Part shown: positions 42,950 to 51,930 of the stretch, one piece after another
Layout: each line of letters begins with the position of its first letter
How positions within the stretch are numbered: the first letter of the stretch is position 1
Notes under the pieces: model-generated
What the model was told of the DNA's origin: nothing
What the model saw: the letters and a program-made list of their open reading frames with translations, nothing else
The model's database searches: none
DNA from: Symbiobacterium thermophilum IAM 14863
Lineage (GTDB): Bacteria > Bacillota > Sulfobacillia > Symbiobacteriales > Symbiobacteriaceae
Direction: 5' to 3'
Assembly (NCBI RefSeq): GCF_000009905.1
Contig: NC_006177.1
Span: 310,001 to 374,000 of the forward strand
Length of the DNA stretch: 64,000 nt
Translations under genes and position numbers: made by a program

Positions 42950-43998
42950 GTAGCACCCAGCTGCAAGGCTATGTGAGGGTTGAAACAGGGGAAGTGTCAC
43001 CTGAGGCGTCATCCTCGTAAGGCTTAGGATGGTTTGAAATCTAATCAGATTGCCTAGCACCCGGCCGCGAGACCGGGTAAGGATTGGCCACTTTTGCTCG
43101 GACTGGTACGAGGCGGTCGCACGTAGCACCCGGCCGAGAGTCCGGGTGAGGATTGAAACGTGTTCGATGAGGGGGCAATTGAGTTCAACTCGCGGGGTAG
43201 CACCCGGCTCTTGAAACCCTGTCACCCTGGACGCTTCGACTGTCACCGCTGGTAGCACCCGGATCCAAGGCCGAGCAAGGATTGAAACGCCGAGTACCTC
43301 TCGGCCACCATCTGAGGCACGCCCAGTAGCCCTCGGCGTGGGCTGGGTGAGGATTGAAACCAGAGAGTGAACGCCCTGGAGAGGTAGCAGAGCGCCCGTA
43401 GCAGCCGGCCCTAAAGCTGGGTGAGGATTGAAACACGATGGCCTCAGCCATATCTGCCATGGCTCATGTAGCACCCGGCCCAAAGGCCGGTGAGGATTGA
43501 AACTCGTCGATGTCGATCACGCCGCCCAGGAGCACCTGCCAGTGGCACCCAGCCCTAAGGTAGGGTGAGGATTGAAACATCATCTACTACGCCGCCATCA
43601 TCGGGGACAGCCCTGGTAGCACCCGCCCCCCAGGCTGGGTGAGGATTGAAACAGTGCAACCTCAATCAGCAGGGCCATGTGCTTAGGCAGCGCCCGGCCG
43701 TAAGGCCGGTAAGGATTGAAACGACGAGTACGGCAAGCCGGTCGCCATCATCCGCCGGTAGCACCTGGCCCAAAGGCCGGGTGAGGATTGAAACGGCATC
43801 GCCCTCGCAGACATGACCCTTGGACATGATCGCAGCACCTGGCCACAAGGCCGAGTGAGAATTGAAACAACGTCGCCGGCCTGCTCCGCGGTGACTAGAA
43901 GAGGTAGCACCCCACCACAAGCCGGGGGAGGATTGAAACCCCTCAACGATCGCCGTGTCAATCAGGTGACCGATGGTAGCACCCGGCCACAAGGCTGG
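42950..43998 (+). CRISPR. Degenerate CRISPR array 1 (about 15 repeat units)
   Basis: Units start at about 42950, 43054, 43123, 43197, 43252, 43326, 43398, 43468, 43542, 43616, 43686, 43758, 43832, 43904 and 43976. They are versions of the 37-bp array 2 repeat (GTAGCACCCGGCC ... GGATTGAAAC), but hardly two are alike. The hairpin stem and loop vary, some units are 35-36 bp, the fourth is a stub, and the last is cut by the IS1182 end. The 3' ATTGAAAC handle is kept in most. Spacers are mostly 34-39 bp. No leader is obvious before the first unit. Confidence 0.92.
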
Positions 43999-43999
43999 C

Positions 44000-45145
44000 C
44001 CAGTGGGCTGACCTAGGAACCTGTCTGAGTAAGCCAGTTCTGTAGGAGCAAAAGGGTTGGGTGTCCAATGTCTTCAGCATGAGCAAGAAGACGTATCGAC
44101 CGTATCAGCCCAATCAACTGTTGCTGCTGCCCCCTGCCCTGCAGGACTGGCTTCCGCATGACCATTTCGCTTACTTCCTGAGTGATGTCGTGGACTCACT
44201 CGATTTGAGCCAAATCGAACGGACATACGAGCGAGAGCTGCGAGGTTACCCACCGTACCATCCGCGGATGATGGTCAAGGTGCTGCTGTACGCCTACTGC
44301 AACGGCGTCTACTCCTCTCGCAAGATCGAACGCCGGCTGCAGGAGGACGTAGCCTTCCGCGTCCTTGCGGCCAACAATCAGCCCGATTTCCGGACGATCA
44401 GCGATTTCCGGAAGCGGCATCTAAAGGCCCTCTCCGACCTGTTCCTGCAAGTGGTCAAGATCTGCAAGAAGGCCGGGCTGGTTCGCCTGGGTCATGTGGC
44501 CCTGGACGGCACCAAGATCAAGGCCAACGCCTCCAAGCACAAGGCGATGAGCTACAGCCGGATGGTGGAGGAAGAACAACGCCTGAAAGCGGAGATCGCT
44601 GAGTTGCTCCAGAAAGCCGAGGAAGCTGACCGGGCCGAGGATGATCGCTTCGGCCCGCATCGTCGTGGGGATGAACTGCCCGAAGAACTCCGCTTCCGAG
44701 AGCGGCGGCTGGCCAAGATTCAAGAAGCCAAGGCTGCTCTGGAAGCCGAAGCGCGCCTGAGGGCCGGCGCTGACGAACATGAGCCTCCAGAGGAGCCGGG
44801 ACCCAAGGGGCCCAAGGGCGGTCGTCGGCGGAAGCGGTCGAAAGCAGACCCCGCACCAACAGCGCAGCGCAACTTTACGGATCCCGATTCCCGGATCATG
44901 AAAGGCTCTGATAAGCAGTTCATCCAGGGGTACAACGCCCAGGCCGTCGTCGATGCCGATACGCAGATCATCGTAGCTGCTGCCGTAACAAACCAGGCGG
45001 CAGATGCTCCGCACTTGATCCCCATGATGGAGCAGGTCGAAACCAATGTCGATGAGATGCCGGAGGAGGTTTCTGCCGATGCAGGGTACTTCAGTGAGCA
45101 AAACGTTCAGTGGCTCTTGCAGCGGCGAATCAATCCCTACATGAA
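44000..45145 (+). mobile_element. IS1182-family element, 3' part lost
   Basis: The element starts in the last repeat of array 1 (about 44000) and runs through a transposase gene that stops matching its family near 45145, where sequence of cas2 begins in another frame. The right terminal repeat is therefore missing. The insertion and a deletion at its right side best explain the loss of cas4, cas1 and most of cas2. Confidence 0.75.
44079..45145 (+). pseudogene. IS1182-family transposase, C-terminus truncated
   Basis: About 355 residues remain of roughly 480-550. The N-terminal LLLPPALQDWLPHDHFAYFL and HPRMMVKVLLYAYCNGVYSS, the first catalytic segment VALDGTKIKANASKH, and DKQFIQGYNAQAVVDADTQI with the second aspartate are typical of IS1182. 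A long charged helix (residues about 165-240) separates them. The catalytic glutamate region is lost. After 45145 the frame reads 25 unrelated residues to a stop at 45224. Confidence 0.88.
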
Positions 45146-45301
45146 GCCCAGTACGAGGAACTGGTCCGGAACCTCCTGGACGAGATTGACCAGTCGGAAG
45201 ACAGCTTGCGCATCTACCGCCTGATGGAACCCAAGGAACAGTACGTACAGGAGTTCGGTGTTTTCCGTGCGATCGACTTTGAAGGGCCGCTCGTTCTCTA
45301 A
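45146..45301 (+). pseudogene. cas2: C-terminal remnant of cas2
   Basis: Fifty-one codons ending in a stop just before the CRISPR leader. [19 protein letters not shown] then LRIYRL and [10 protein letters not shown] match the C-terminal half of type I-C Cas2 proteins (general pattern L...L...ID...DSLRIYRL ... G....ID.E.PL). The catalytic N-terminal half is absent because an IS1182 fragment joins at about 45145. The position immediately before leader and array is where cas2 normally ends. Confidence 0.85.
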
Positions 45302-45481
45302 GTGCGAACCAGTAATGCTGACAAAAACCCGGGGGGTTCGCAAATGTCTCCAAGGCCAGGTGGGAAGCGGGTTTCGCGTTTCACCTGTCACCGTAGGATA
45401 TTGCCGAAACGGTCTCTGCAGTGCGGTTCGCAAAACCAGGACCGAGACCTGGCTCAGGAAGCGGCCTCCCCTCGGGTAGGG
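45302..45481 (+). promoter_or_regulatory. CRISPR leader of array 2
   Basis: The 180 bp between the cas2 remnant and the first perfect repeat. It contains GTGCGAACC (about 45302), GGGGGGTTCGCAAATG (about 45333) and GGTTCGCAAAACC (about 45425), that is, inverted and direct copies of GGTTCGC, a layout I associate with type I-C leaders. The array promoter is expected here. Its orientation agrees with the repeats' GATTGAAAC 3' ends. Confidence 0.7.
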
Positions 45482-47547
45482 GTAGCACCCGGCCGCGAGG
45501 CCGGGTGAGGATTGAAACAGGTCGGCGCTGTACTCGGCGTCAGTCTTCTGCCGGTAGCACCCGGCCGCGAGGCCGGGTGAGGATTGAAACGATGATGTTG
45601 CCGGCCAGGATGCGAATTTCGGCCAGGTAGCACCCGGCCGCGAGGCCGGGTGAGGATTGAAACCTGCAGGGGGATGATGTTTGCGCCCTCCACCGGGCCG
45701 GGTGTAGCACCCGGCCGCGAGGCCGGGTGAGGATTGAAACACCACAGTGGCCGCCCGGTTGATGGTAACGGTCCGGTAGCACCCGGCCGCGAGGCCGGGT
45801 GAGGATTGAAACCCCCAGGAGGAAAACCGGTTGCTCCGCCAGCTCATGTAGCACCCGGCCGCGAGGCCGGGTGAGGATTGAAACTTCTCGACCATGGCGA
45901 TCTCTTTGGCGCAGTTGACGGGTAGCACCCGGCCGCGAGGCCGGGTGAGGATTGAAACATCGATATGAAGTGGATAGAAGAGGAAGAAGGTGAGTAGCAC
46001 CCGGCCGCGAGGCCGGGTGAGGATTGAAACGTGTTCGAGGAGAACGGAACCCCGGTTGATGTTGCGGGTAGCACCCGGCCGCGAGGCCGGGTGAGGATTG
46101 AAACGTCATCCAGAGCGCCACCAGGGCGGCGCCCACGGGTAGCACCCGGCCGCGAGGCCGGGTGAGGATTGAAACATCGCTCATTCCTCCAGATGCGCAA
46201 GACCTTGCGCTGGGTAGCACCCGGCCGCGAGGCCGGGTGAGGATTGAAACATGACCCTGCAGCCTATCTGGGCGGCGATGCAGGGGTAGCACCCGGCCGC
46301 GAGGCCGGGTGAGGATTGAAACGAGCGGATGGCCGCCGGTCTGAAAAACGCCCACCGTAGCACCCGGCCGCGAGGCCGGGTGAGGATTGAAACATGATGA
46401 CCATCTCGATGCAGGAGATCGAGCGGGAGCGTAGCACCCGGCCGCGAGGCCGGGTGAGGATTGAAACGTGGCCGAGGCCGAGAGGGTGAAGCACTACGCC
46501 GGGTAGCACCCGGCCGCGAGGCCGGGTGAGGATTGAAACATGGTGGAGTCGAGGATGAACCAGCGGCCATCGTGGTAGCACCCGGCCGCGAGGCCGGGTG
46601 AGGATTGAAACCTCCTTCAGTGAGTTGATAGTCCCCTGCACTTAGTCGTAGCACCCGGCCGCGAGGCCGGGTGAGGATTGAAACCTCGGCCTCGCATGCG
46701 ACCTGCTGGGAATCGGACGTAGCACCCGGCCGCGAGGCCGGGTGAGGATTGAAACCTCATCGTCCCACATGACGATTGCCTGCCCTGTCCGCGTAGCACC
46801 CGGCCGCGAGGCCGGGTGAGGATTGAAACTCCCGGTAGCCGGCGAGGGTCGCCTGCTCGACGATGGTAGCACCCGGCCGCGAAGCCGGGTGAGGATTGAA
46901 ACAGGAATCCGTGGTCCAAGGAGCACTGGAACCTGACGGTAGCACCCGGCCGCGAGGCCGGGTGAGGATTGAAACCTTCGTGCAGTACGACCTCCACGTG
47001 ATGCGTGAGGGGTAGCACCCGGCCGCGAGGCCGGGTGAGGATTGAAACTTCGGGGTGCGGTGGGTGCCCCCCACGGAGCGCACAGGGTAGCACCCGGCCG
47101 CGAGGCCGGGTGAGGATTGAAACCTGGTCGCCACCAAGAAGGCCCCTGGCCGCGAGTAAGGTAGCACCCGGCCGCGAGGCCGGGTGAGGATTGAAACGTC
47201 TTCCCACTCCACAACGCCGCCGAGGGCCTCGGGTAGCACCCGGCCGCGAGGCCGGGTGAGGATTGAAACCTCGGTCGGCCGCGAAAAGTCCTACCCACAC
47301 GAGTAGCACCCGGCCGCGAGGCCGGGTGAGGATTGAAACCTTACGCCGTGGTTGAGGTGGACTAACCAGCCCAGGTAGCACCCGGCCGCGAGGCCGGGTG
47401 AGGATTGAAACGTGAATGGGGTTGCGCTCGCGCACTTCCTCTTTAGGTAGCACCCGGCCGCGAGGCCGGGTGAGGATTGAAACACCAGCTACCGACAGAT
47501 GCAGCTCGCCTACAAGGCCTGTAGCACCCGGCCGCGAGGCCGGGTGA
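45482..47547 (+). CRISPR. CRISPR array 2 (28 repeats plus a truncated one), type I-C
   Basis: Twenty-eight 37-bp repeats start at 45482, 45554, 45627 and so on to 47447, then a 27-bp stub at 47521-47547 lacks the last 10 bp. The repeat is GTAGCACCCGGCC-GCGA-GGCCGGGTG-AGGATTGAAAC: a 9-bp hairpin for Cas5c cleavage and an ATTGAAAC handle. All copies are identical except one (46866, GCGAAGCC). Spacers are 34-40 bp and none is repeated by eye. The new end is at 45482 next to the leader. Frames through the array that read NPHPASRPGAT are artefacts of the repeat. Confidence 0.97.
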
Positions 47548-47909
47548 CCCGACTTTGGCCCGTTCTTCAACCAGATCCAGCACTTGGTGGAGGATCCGTG
47601 GTCGCCGGAGGGCGTGCAGGCGCTCTGGAAGATCTCGCCGATCGCGTACGTGAAGAACGTCAAGACGCCGATCTCCCTCATGCACTCGGAGTTCGACTAC
47701 CGTTGCCCGATCGAGCAGGCCGAGCAGTTCTACATGGCGATCAAGTTCTACAAGAAGGCCCCGACCGAGCTGGTCGCCACCCGCGCTCCAACCACGACCT
47801 GACCCGCCAGGGTCCGCCCGTCCTGCGGGTCGACCGGTTCCACAAGATCCTGCGCTGGCTGAACATGTACTGCCCGCCCAACAAGGCGGATGGACCCGCC
47901 ACCATGTAA
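47548..47909 (+). pseudogene. S9-family peptidase, C-terminal fragment, frameshifted
   Basis: The end of a prolyl-oligopeptidase-type (acylaminoacyl peptidase) protein. SPIAYVKNVKTPISLMHSEF and DYRCPIEQAEQFYMA hold the catalytic Asp; after a frameshift near 47786 RSNHDLTRQGPP holds the His, and the protein ends RFHKILRWLNMYCP. The catalytic Ser and the propeller are missing because the CRISPR array, with its truncated last repeat, directly abuts the 5' side. Confidence 0.88.
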
Positions 47910-47913
47910 GCGA

Positions 47914-47950
47914 AGATGCCCCGACCGCCCATCTGGTGGTCGGGGCATCT
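47914..47950. terminator. Terminator between convergent units
   Basis: AGATGCCCCGACC and GGTCGGGGCATCT form a 13-bp stem four bases before the end of the glutaredoxin gene and just past the peptidase remnant. Confidence 0.78.
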
Positions 47951-47953
47951 GGT

Positions 47954-48199
47954 CTATACCAGGCCGGCCCTGACGAGCAGATCCTCCACCTGTGCTGGAT
48001 CCGCACCGGGTACCGCACCGACCCCTTCGACCTCAACCACCGGGAGGGAGCGGAAGCCCAGCGCCAGGATACGTTCACGGTCTGCCGACTGCTCGTCCAC
48101 CCGGCGCTCCTCATAGGCAAGTTGGAGATAGTTCAGCATACGCTTGATCTGAAGGCAACCGGGACAGCTCTCCTTCGTGTACACCCTGAGCGCCGCCAT
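47954..48199 (-). CDS. Glutaredoxin-like protein (NrdH type)
   Basis: An 81-residue thioredoxin-fold protein. The redox motif is CPGC (12-15), and the cis-proline segment is RSLPVVEVEG. It lies 15 bp after nrdB in the same direction, so it probably supplies electrons to this ribonucleotide reductase. Confidence 0.8.
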   Translation of the reverse strand: MAALRVYTKESCPGCLQIKRMLNYLQLAYEERRVDEQSADRERILALGFRSLPVVEVEGVGAVPGADPAQVEDLLVRAGLV

Positions 48200-48214
48200 G
48201 GATCACACCTCCGA

Positions 48215-49255
48215 CTAGAGATCATCGAGGTCGATATTGGTCGACTTGGCGTAGTTGGTCACCCGCGTCTCGAAGAAGTCGGCCTTCGTCTGATTCAGGT
48301 TGCTGAACGACTCCACCCACTTGATCGGGTTGGGGTGATTCCCGTACAGCGGTTCGAAACCAAGGGCGCGGGCGCGCTGGTCAGCCAGGTGCTTGACATA
48401 GCCCTGCAGGACCTCCCCGGAGAGGCCCTGGATCCGGTTGCCGACGCAGTAGGCGGCCCAGGCCATCTCGTGCTCGGCCGCCTGCCGGATCATCGCCCGC
48501 AGGTCGGCGTCCAGCTGCGGGGTGAACAACTGGGGGCGCTCCTGCCGCAGCCCGTTCAGGATGTTCTGGAAGACGGCGACATGGGTGATCTCGTCCCGGT
48601 TGATAAACTGGATCTCCGTCGCCGTGCCCTTCATCTTGCCCATCCTGGCCAGTGCGTAGAAGAAGGCGAAGCCGCTGTAGAAGTAGATCCCTTCCAGCAC
48701 ATACTGCGCCATGCACGCCCTGACGAAGTGCTCATCCGTGGGGTTGTCCGCGAAAAGCTGGAAGGTGTTGGCGATGTACCGGTTCCGCTCGAGCAGCTGC
48801 CGGTCCTCACGCCAGAGGTCATAAATGTACTGGCGGCGCTCGGCGGGCACGACGGACTCGAGCACATAGCCGTACGACTTGCTGTGCAGCGCCTCGTGGA
48901 AGTTGTGGATCGAGAGGCACATGTTGATCTCCGGTGCCGTCACGTAGTTGATCAGATTCGGCATGGAGACGGTCAGAATGCTGTCCATGAAGATGACGAA
49001 CGACAGCATCCGGTCGTAGGCCCACTGCTCGTCCGCTGTAAGCTCGAGGTACTGCTTGGCGTCGTCGAGCAGGGGGACCTCCTCGGGGATCCAGAAGTTC
49101 CTGAGCATTATGTCGGACAGCTTCTGGGCCCACTCGTACTTGACGTTGGTCAGCTCCATGATATTGGTCGGGTTCCCGCCGATAATGCGGCGCTTGCCCC
49201 AGTCGCGCTCCCCGTGTTCGTTGAAAAGCCGCTTCCGCTCCGCGAGACGTTCCAT
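48215..49255 (-). CDS. nrdB: Class I ribonucleotide reductase, beta subunit
   Basis: A 346-residue radical-generating subunit. Metal ligands and the radical site are seen in FVIFMDSILT (Asp), EINMCLSIHNFHEALHSKSY (Glu, His and the radical Tyr) and later VLEGIYFYSGFAFF (Glu) and NRDEITHVAVF (Glu, His). Together with NrdA it reduces ribonucleotides. The ATG at 49255 follows GGAGGGGACAGC. It is 21 bp downstream of nrdA. Confidence 0.9.
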   Translation of the reverse strand: MERLAERKRLFNEHGERDWGKRRIIGGNPTNIMELTNVKYEWAQKLSDIMLRNFWIPEEVPLLDDAKQYLELTADEQWAYDRMLSFVIFMDSILTVSMPNLINYVTAPEINMCLSIHNFHEALHSKSYGYVLESVVPAERRQYIYDLWREDRQLLERNRYIANTFQLFADNPTDEHFVRACMAQYVLEGIYFYSGFAFFYALARMGKMKGTATEIQFINRDEITHVAVFQNILNGLRQERPQLFTPQLDADLRAMIRQAAEHEMAWAAYCVGNRIQGLSGEVLQGYVKHLADQRARALGFEPLYGNHPNPIKWVESFSNLNQTKADFFETRVTNYAKSTNIDLDDL

Positions 49256-49276
49256 GCTGTCCCCTCCTTGCTTCCC

Positions 49277-51523
49277 CTATGCCTGGCAGGCCTCGCACTC
49301 CGCTTCCGTCACTTCGAGGCTGCGCGACCGCACGTAGTAGACCGTCTTCAGGCCGTTCTTCCACGCCTGCATGTACAGGTTCAGGAAATCCCTGCCCTTG
49401 ATGTCCGGACGGATGTAGAGGTTGAAGGACTGGCTCTGGTCGATGTGGCGCTGCCGCACCCCCGCCGCCCGGATCGACCAGGTCTGATCGATCTGGTGGG
49501 CTGGCTTGTAGTAGAGATAGGTCTTGGGGGAGAGGCCGGGGGCGGCCAGCGGGATCACCTGATCCTTTTTGCCCTCGTTATAGACCCGGTCATAAATCGG
49601 ATCCACGGAGGCGGTGGTCCCGCAGAGGAGAGAGGTGGAGCTGGTCGGGGCGATGGCGAGCAGGTATGCGTTTCGCAGGCCGACTTCAGCGGCCTGCCGG
49701 CGTAGCGCCTGCCACCGGTCGCTCTCGTAGCCGCGTAGCGCAAAGTACTCGCCGGTCTCCCAGTCGGAGCCCTTACAGAGCGGATAGCACCCCTTCTCCG
49801 CTGCCAGTTCAATCGAGGTTTTGACGGCGTAGTAGTTGAGCAGCTCGAAGACCTCGTCGGCCTTCCGCAGGTGGTCTTCCGACTCCCAGTGGATGCCGAG
49901 TTCGGCCAGCATCTGGTGGTAGCCGTGGACGCCAAGGCCGATGGCGCGGTACTTCTTGTTCGTGATCTTCGCCTGGGGCACCGGATAGAAGTTGAGGTCG
50001 ATCACGTTGTCCAGCATCCGGATCGCCAGGGGGACCACCTCAGCGATCTTCTCCTCGGTGTGCACCTTGCTCAGGTTAATCGATGCCAGGTTGCAGACGA
50101 CGAAGTCGCCGGGCTGCCAGCGGTAGGTGATCACCTCCCCGTCATCGGTCTTCTCGATCAGCCTGGTGGGGCTCTGGTTCTGTGCGATCTCCGTGCAGAG
50201 GTTGGAGCAGTAGACCATGCCGGCATGCTTGTTCGGGTTCAGCCGGTTGACCGTGTCCCGGAAGAAGAGGAACGGGCCGCCCGTCTCGTACTGGCTCTTG
50301 AGCATCGCCTTGGCAACTTGCCTGGCCCTCACGACGGTGGCGTCGAGCTTGTCCGCATGGGCAGCTTCCACGCACAGCCGGTACCGCCGCTCCCACTCCT
50401 CACCCCAGGCGTCCTCCAGGGAGAAGCCCATCTCCGTGCGCACTTCGTGCGGGCAGAACAGGTGCCAGTCAGCGTCCTGCTCCACGGCACGCATGAAGGC
50501 GTCGGGAACGCAGACACCGGGGAAGATGTCGTGGGCCCGCATCCGGTCGTCCCCGTTGTTCAGCTTCAGCGCCAGGAACTCGAAGATCTCCTTGTGCCAC
50601 ACGTCGAGCCAGATTGAGACCGCACCCTTGCGGGCGCCCAGCTGGTCGACGGCGACGGCGGTGTCGTTATAGTTTCGCACCCAGGGAATCACACCGGCCG
50701 CCGCTCCCTTCCGGCCGCGAATGGCGGAGCCGCGGGCGCGCAGCTTGCCGATGTAGATACCCATGCCGCCCCCGTGCTTGGAGACCTGTGCAAAGGACTG
50801 ATTGGTGTCGTAGATCGACTGCAGCGAATCGTCAACGGTGTCGATGAAGCAGGAGGAGAGCTGGGGTAGCGGGGTGGCCGCGTTCCGGAAGGTCGGGGTG
50901 GCAACGGTCATCTCCTGCCTGGAGAGGACGTCGTAGAACCGCTTGGCCCACGTCACCCGGTCCGACTCGACGCTTGCCAGGTGCATGGCGATGTGCATGT
51001 AGCGTTCCTGGGGTAGTTCGAGAATCTCGCCGTGAAACCCCTTGATCAGGTAGCGGTCGGCGAGGTGCAGGAGCCCGACATAGGTGAAGAGCTCGTCCCG
51101 TTCCGGGCGAATATACCGCCCCAGTTCCCGAATCTCTTCCTCGCTGTAGGCCTCGATCATGTACGCCCCATAGACCCGATTGCCGGCCTCATCGCCCATG
51201 GCATGGAGCTGGCGGACCAGTTCGTAGAAGTCGCCGTAGCCCGGCTGATGGTACCCCCGGTTCCTGGCAGCCTCCCCGTATAGCTTCTGGAGGTAGAGCC
51301 GGGCTGCAACGTACTGCCAGTCGGGCTCCTCGACCGAGGTCTTCTCCGCCGCGAGTCGCGCAGCGAGGTCCATCTGCTGGGACCGGTCCGTGGTGGCGTG
51401 CAGGAGCGGCCGCAGCTCAGCGATGAACTCGCTTGCCCGCTCCGGGTAGATCGACCGGCAGGCTGACACCACAAGCTCGGTCAGGTCAATCTCCGGGACG
51501 TTCACACGTTCATCCAGCAACAT
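49277..51523 (-). CDS. nrdA: Class I ribonucleotide reductase, alpha subunit
   Basis: A 748-residue catalytic subunit. SSCFIDTVDDS (redox Cys), MVYCSNLCTEIAQNQ (Asn-x-Cys-x-Glu with the thiyl Cys) and the C-terminal ECEACQA (Cys pair that exchanges with glutaredoxin) are present. No N-terminal ATP-cone domain is visible, so dATP feedback at the activity site may be absent. The ATG at 51523 follows GGGGGAATTGAAC. It heads the nrdA-nrdB-glutaredoxin operon and lies downstream of a cobalamin riboswitch. Confidence 0.9.
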   Translation of the reverse strand: MLLDERVNVPEIDLTELVVSACRSIYPERASEFIAELRPLLHATTDRSQQMDLAARLAAEKTSVEEPDWQYVAARLYLQKLYGEAARNRGYHQPGYGDFYELVRQLHAMGDEAGNRVYGAYMIEAYSEEEIRELGRYIRPERDELFTYVGLLHLADRYLIKGFHGEILELPQERYMHIAMHLASVESDRVTWAKRFYDVLSRQEMTVATPTFRNAATPLPQLSSCFIDTVDDSLQSIYDTNQSFAQVSKHGGGMGIYIGKLRARGSAIRGRKGAAAGVIPWVRNYNDTAVAVDQLGARKGAVSIWLDVWHKEIFEFLALKLNNGDDRMRAHDIFPGVCVPDAFMRAVEQDADWHLFCPHEVRTEMGFSLEDAWGEEWERRYRLCVEAAHADKLDATVVRARQVAKAMLKSQYETGGPFLFFRDTVNRLNPNKHAGMVYCSNLCTEIAQNQSPTRLIEKTDDGEVITYRWQPGDFVVCNLASINLSKVHTEEKIAEVVPLAIRMLDNVIDLNFYPVPQAKITNKKYRAIGLGVHGYHQMLAELGIHWESEDHLRKADEVFELLNYYAVKTSIELAAEKGCYPLCKGSDWETGEYFALRGYESDRWQALRRQAAEVGLRNAYLLAIAPTSSTSLLCGTTASVDPIYDRVYNEGKKDQVIPLAAPGLSPKTYLYYKPAHQIDQTWSIRAAGVRQRHIDQSQSFNLYIRPDIKGRDFLNLYMQAWKNGLKTVYYVRSRSLEVTEAECEACQA

Positions 51524-51617
51524 GTTCAATTCCCCCTGATATGGTTGTGCGGGCCGTACAGCGTTTGAGATGGCACCATCAGGGGGCGACAGGTCGTGGC
51601 TGTTGGGCGCGAACAGT

Positions 51618-51642
51618 GGTGGCACACCCGGAGGGTGCCACC
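51618..51642 (-). other. Hairpin in the nrdA leader, possible expression platform
   Basis: GGTGGCACaCCC and GGGTGCCACC pair around a GGA loop between the riboswitch aptamer and nrdA. There is no T-run on the minus strand, so it may act as an alternative fold instead of as a terminator. Confidence 0.4.
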
Positions 51643-51727
51643 ATCCCGTTCAAGGCGCGCACAGCAATGCCAGCCATAGCCCAGCCCTCCCCTCGAAGGC
51701 GCTTGGTCCAATCCGCTCTCCCTGAAA

Positions 51728-51905
51728 GCGGATGACCGGCAGGTCTTCGGACTTGCAGGCGGGGCGGCACCATCTGCCGCCTGTCCTACTGGCCACGCTT
51801 CCCAGGCCGGAGCCCAGTGCTTGCTGTGGCGGTCGTTCCTGCTCACCGCTGCGGGGCAGTCCCTGATTCGCACAGGGTTCCCTTTTCAGCACCCGATAGG
51901 TGCAC
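51728..51905 (-). promoter_or_regulatory. Cobalamin riboswitch
   Basis: Read on the minus strand from 51905, the leader has GGTGCCTATCGGGTG-like P2 sequence, then AAAAGGGAACCCTGTGCGAA and CAGGGACTGCCCCGC, the conserved B12-box core, and later GCAAGCACTGG and GGGAAGCGTGGCCAG before closing helices. It precedes nrdA by about 200 bp. B12 control of a class I reductase is known in actinomycetes that also have a B12-dependent class II enzyme. Confidence 0.88.
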
Positions 51906-51930
51906 CGGTCACAACCCCAATATATAGTGT

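Noticed and set aside
44000-44060. Array 1 and array 2 as one array split by an insertion
   Set aside because: A cas2 remnant and a leader lie between them, and the repeats differ greatly in divergence, so they are treated as separate arrays.
45540-47681. Long minus-strand frames through array 2 encoding repeated NPHPASRPGAT-like units
   Set aside because: They are the CRISPR repeat translated on the reverse strand; frame changes follow spacer length, and there are no ribosome-binding sites.
47936-49705. A 589-codon plus-strand frame antisense to the ribonucleotide reductase genes
   Set aside because: It mirrors the codon structure of nrdA and nrdB and has no recognisable domain.
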